From an uncultured Prevotellaceae bacterium (GTDB lineage Bacteria > Bacteroidota > Bacteroidia > Bacteroidales > Muribaculaceae): a stretch of DNA of 6,427 nucleotides. Below are positions 5,227 through 6,427 of this stretch, one piece after another. Position 1 is the first letter of the stretch. The number at the start of each line of letters is the position of its first letter. The notes beneath the pieces were generated by a model. It worked only from the letters and a program-made list of their open reading frames with translations. It searched no databases and had not been told where the DNA came from. A program made the position numbers and the translations under genes. Where the stretch lies: contig CALZFJ010000119.1 of NCBI GenBank assembly GCA_945645715.1, forward strand, positions 1-6,427. The letters run 5' to 3'.

Positions 5227-6222
5227 CTAATATTGATTGTAGATGAGGTTCACGAGCGTTTGCCCCACGGCTTTGAGGGTCGAAGGGTCGATGCAGTCGG
5301 GGGTGTCGGCAGTGGTGTGCCAGCCGGGGAAGAATCCGCTCTCGGCATCGGTGCGATAGTCGATGATGTCGATGCAGGGTATTCCGGCAGCGTTCACAAA
5401 GATGTGGTCGTCGGTCACTCCGCCACCGCTGCGCGAGGTGAAGTAGTTGCCATAGCCCGACTTGAGCGCTGCGGTCCACACGTCGCGCACCACACTCGGG
5501 GCGTAGGCTTCAGAGAAATATTCCTTGGCAAACTGTGCACCTTGTGCTCCCACCATGTCGAGCAAGATGCCGAATTGCGGGCGGTAGCCCTTGCGGTGAG
5601 GGTTCTTTGCCCAGTATTGCGTGCCGAGAGCCCAGCTCTCCTCGTTGTCGCTCGTGCCCCAGTCTTCGGCATCAACAAGAAGCAGGTCGATACCCACTGG
5701 TGGGGCTTGGGTGGCAAACACTCGGGCAAGCTCCATGAGCACAGCCACTCCGCTTGCGGCATCGTTAGCGCCCATCACCGGCTCTTTGCGGCGGGCAGGG
5801 TCGGGATCGTGGTCAGCCCAGGGGCGGCAATCCCAGTGGGCGAGCAGAAGAATGCGGCGCGAGCTGTCGGGGGCAAACTCGGCGATGATGTTGCGGGCAG
5901 GCAGCCGCGTGCCGTCGAAGGCAGTGAGCGTGGCATGCTGATTGATGACATTTGCGCCACAAGCAGCCATGTGGGCAGCGAGATAGTCGCCACAGCGGCG
6001 GTGGGCATCGGTGCCGGGCACGCGCGGACCGAAGTCGCACTGCGCCTTCACGAAGCCAAGTGCACTGTCGGCACTGAACTGAATGGCTACCGTGGCGGCA
6101 GTGGAGTCGGCGGCAGCTTCGGCAGCGTTTGTGTCGGCTTTTCCGCCCTTAGCCGACGAGCAGCCGGCTATGCTCAGCATAGCCAATATTGCAGCAATAA
6201 GCAGGGTGCAAATATTCTTCAT
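5227..6222 (-). CDS. Lipoprotein of the glutaminyl-peptide cyclotransferase (glutaminyl cyclase)/M28 metallopeptidase family
   Basis: This 331-residue protein most likely converts N-terminal glutamine of exported proteins to pyroglutamate outside the inner membrane. Residues 1-20 form a lipoprotein signal peptide with lipobox LSIAGC, so Cys21 should be lipid-modified. A small-residue linker (22-48) precedes the zinc hydrolase fold. Motifs in order are AHWDCRPWADHDP (129-140), GANDAASG with Asp154, LLVDAEDWG with Glu186 and Asp187, ALGTQYWAKNPH (198-209), LLDMVGA with Asp222, TDDHIF with Asp271 and Asp272, and GWHTTADT with Trp301 and His302. They line up with animal glutaminyl cyclase: Asp154, Asp187 and His302 as zinc ligands (Asp replacing the second Glu of the human EE pair), Glu186 and Asp222 as catalytic acids, and Trp301 beside the zinc histidine. 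Automated annotation would usually say M28 peptidase, which is the alternative. The gene leads the two-gene unit with the oligopeptidase. Confidence 0.9.
   Translation of the reverse strand: MKNICTLLIAAILAMLSIAGCSSAKGGKADTNAAEAAADSTAATVAIQFSADSALGFVKAQCDFGPRVPGTDAHRRCGDYLAAHMAACGANVINQHATLTAFDGTRLPARNIIAEFAPDSSRRILLLAHWDCRPWADHDPDPARRKEPVMGANDAASGVAVLMELARVFATQAPPVGIDLLLVDAEDWGTSDNEESWALGTQYWAKNPHRKGYRPQFGILLDMVGAQGAQFAKEYFSEAYAPSVVRDVWTAALKSGYGNYFTSRSGGGVTDDHIFVNAAGIPCIDIIDYRTDAESGFFPGWHTTADTPDCIDPSTLKAVGQTLVNLIYNQY
6160..6177 (-). other. Lipobox of the glutaminyl cyclase lipoprotein
   Basis: These codons encode residues 16-21, LSIAGC, at the end of a hydrophobic leader (ICTLLIAAILAM). The pattern fits signal peptidase II cleavage before Cys21. 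The next residues are SSAKGG, without a run of acidic residues right after the cysteine of the kind reported for Bacteroidetes surface lipoproteins. This favours a periplasm-facing anchor, though by rule of thumb only. Confidence 0.85.
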
Positions 6223-6250
6223 TTCGATGATTCATCTTAATAATCTGCTG

Positions 6251-6258
6251 CAAAAGTA
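6251..6258 (-). promoter_or_regulatory. Candidate -7 promoter element for the cyclase-oligopeptidase unit
   Basis: On the minus strand the octamer reads TACTTTTG, an exact fit to TAnnTTTG, placed 28 bases before the start codon. Transcription would begin near 6244 with a leader of about 20 bases. Upstream there is a T-run ending in TTTG (minus strand), but it is only 12 bases from the -7 octamer, shorter than the usual 19-21. At the normal distance there is only a weak TTTC. The placement in a non-coding gap ahead of a gene run makes it the best promoter candidate in the window. Confidence 0.55.
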
Positions 6259-6290
6259 ACGATTTTCTCGCAAAAAACCATCGAAATCGT
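6259..6290. repeat. 7-bp inverted repeat just upstream of the cyclase -7 element
   Basis: ACGATTT at 6259-6265 and its exact reverse complement AAATCGT at 6284-6290 are separated by 18 bases. The near arm abuts the -7 candidate, and the pair spans the region where a -33 contact would be. A regulator-binding site is possible, but a 7-bp repeat in AT-rich DNA can also arise by chance. Confidence 0.35.
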
Positions 6291-6427
6291 CACAAACGAA
6301 ATCCATGTAGCCCGAAAAACAGCAGAAACACCACTTTCCGCCTCCACACAAATTATATTCTTTCCTACTCTCTCTATTTTACATTTCCGGCAATGTTGTC
6401 GGTTTCTTAGAGTGGAGTGGCTTTGTG
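6291..6427. other. Intergenic stretch to the right edge with no recognisable gene
   Basis: The bases beyond the promoter region are AT-rich and irregular. On the minus strand two frames close soon after the edge, with stop codons at 6407-6409 and 6379-6381, so at most the last few codons of a gene beyond the edge could be here. The third frame stays open, but its translation looks like no protein. The plus strand shows no start with a convincing reading frame. CCGGCA at 6387-6392 and TGTCGG at 6397-6402 can pair weakly, followed by TTTCTT. Confidence 0.5.

Noticed and set aside
5198..5479. A 798-residue version of the oligopeptidase starting inside the cyclase gene
   Set aside because: The extra 94 residues are rich in Arg, His and Cys and are an out-of-frame reading of the cyclase gene. 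A clear signal peptide begins at 5197.
5218..6240. Long plus-strand open frame (340 codons) covering the whole cyclase gene
   Set aside because: It is antisense to a confidently identified gene. The His/Gly/Val/Ala-rich translation is typical of mirrored GC-biased codons and has no family resemblance.
6387..6406. Weak hairpin followed by TTTCTT near the right edge
   Set aside because: It is short, imperfect and needs a wobble pair, and no gene upstream of it on the plus strand would need terminating.
6418..6425. TGGCTTTG at the right edge as a plus-strand -7 element for a divergent gene
   Set aside because: The conserved A at position 2 is missing and nothing downstream is visible to support a gene start.
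1..6427. Search for CRISPR repeats, insertion sequences, tRNA genes, att sites or phage genes
   Set aside because: No spaced repeats, terminal inverted repeats, cloverleaf-like segments or mobile-element proteins were seen. The region reads as ordinary chromosomal backbone.

Overview
The window looks like chromosomal DNA of a Bacteroidales bacterium. GC-rich genes are separated by short AT-rich gaps, upstream regions are A-rich with no Shine-Dalgarno sequence, the promoter candidates fit the Bacteroidetes -7 pattern TAnnTTTG, and several proteins have Bacteroidetes-type sequence (PdxJ with VNINK, ExbD with MASMTDVIF, an exported glutaminyl cyclase lipoprotein). The GC level would suit Muribaculaceae or Prevotellaceae, but the genus cannot be fixed by eye.

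All seven recognisable genes lie on the minus strand, so they are transcribed from right to left. In transcription order they are: a lipoprotein of the glutaminyl cyclase/M28 family (5227-6222), a secreted prolyl oligopeptidase (3083-5197), pyridoxine 5'-phosphate synthase pdxJ (2249-2962), an ExbB/TolQ proton channel protein (1470-2201), an ExbD/TolR protein (994-1419), a TonB/TolA-family transducer (185-988), and the first 40 codons of thymidylate synthase thyA, cut by the left edge (1-122). The first two genes are 29 bases apart and probably form one unit read from a promoter near 6255. A 120-base gap follows, with a perfect 10-bp hairpin and a second candidate -7 element. pdxJ, exbB, exbD and the tonB-like gene then follow with gaps of 47, 50 and 5 bases and look like a second unit; thyA comes 62 bases later.

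Functionally there are two themes. ExbB, ExbD and the TonB-like protein form a complete inner-membrane machine that uses the proton gradient to drive outer-membrane processes. The cyclase and the oligopeptidase act beyond the inner membrane. The cyclase should turn N-terminal glutamine into pyroglutamate, and the oligopeptidase encoded just downstream has a signal peptide whose predicted cleavage (ASA|Q) leaves glutamine as residue 1. It is therefore a likely substrate of its neighbour. pdxJ and thyA are housekeeping genes.

I see no CRISPR array, insertion sequence, tRNA, rRNA or phage gene, and nothing that amounts to an undescribed multi-gene system. The points most worth a second look are the cyclase/substrate pairing, a five-unit 7-bp tandem repeat filling most of the pdxJ-exbB gap, and the hairpin in the pdxJ leader region. 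The last 205 bases (6223-6427) hold the cyclase promoter candidate and no convincing gene.
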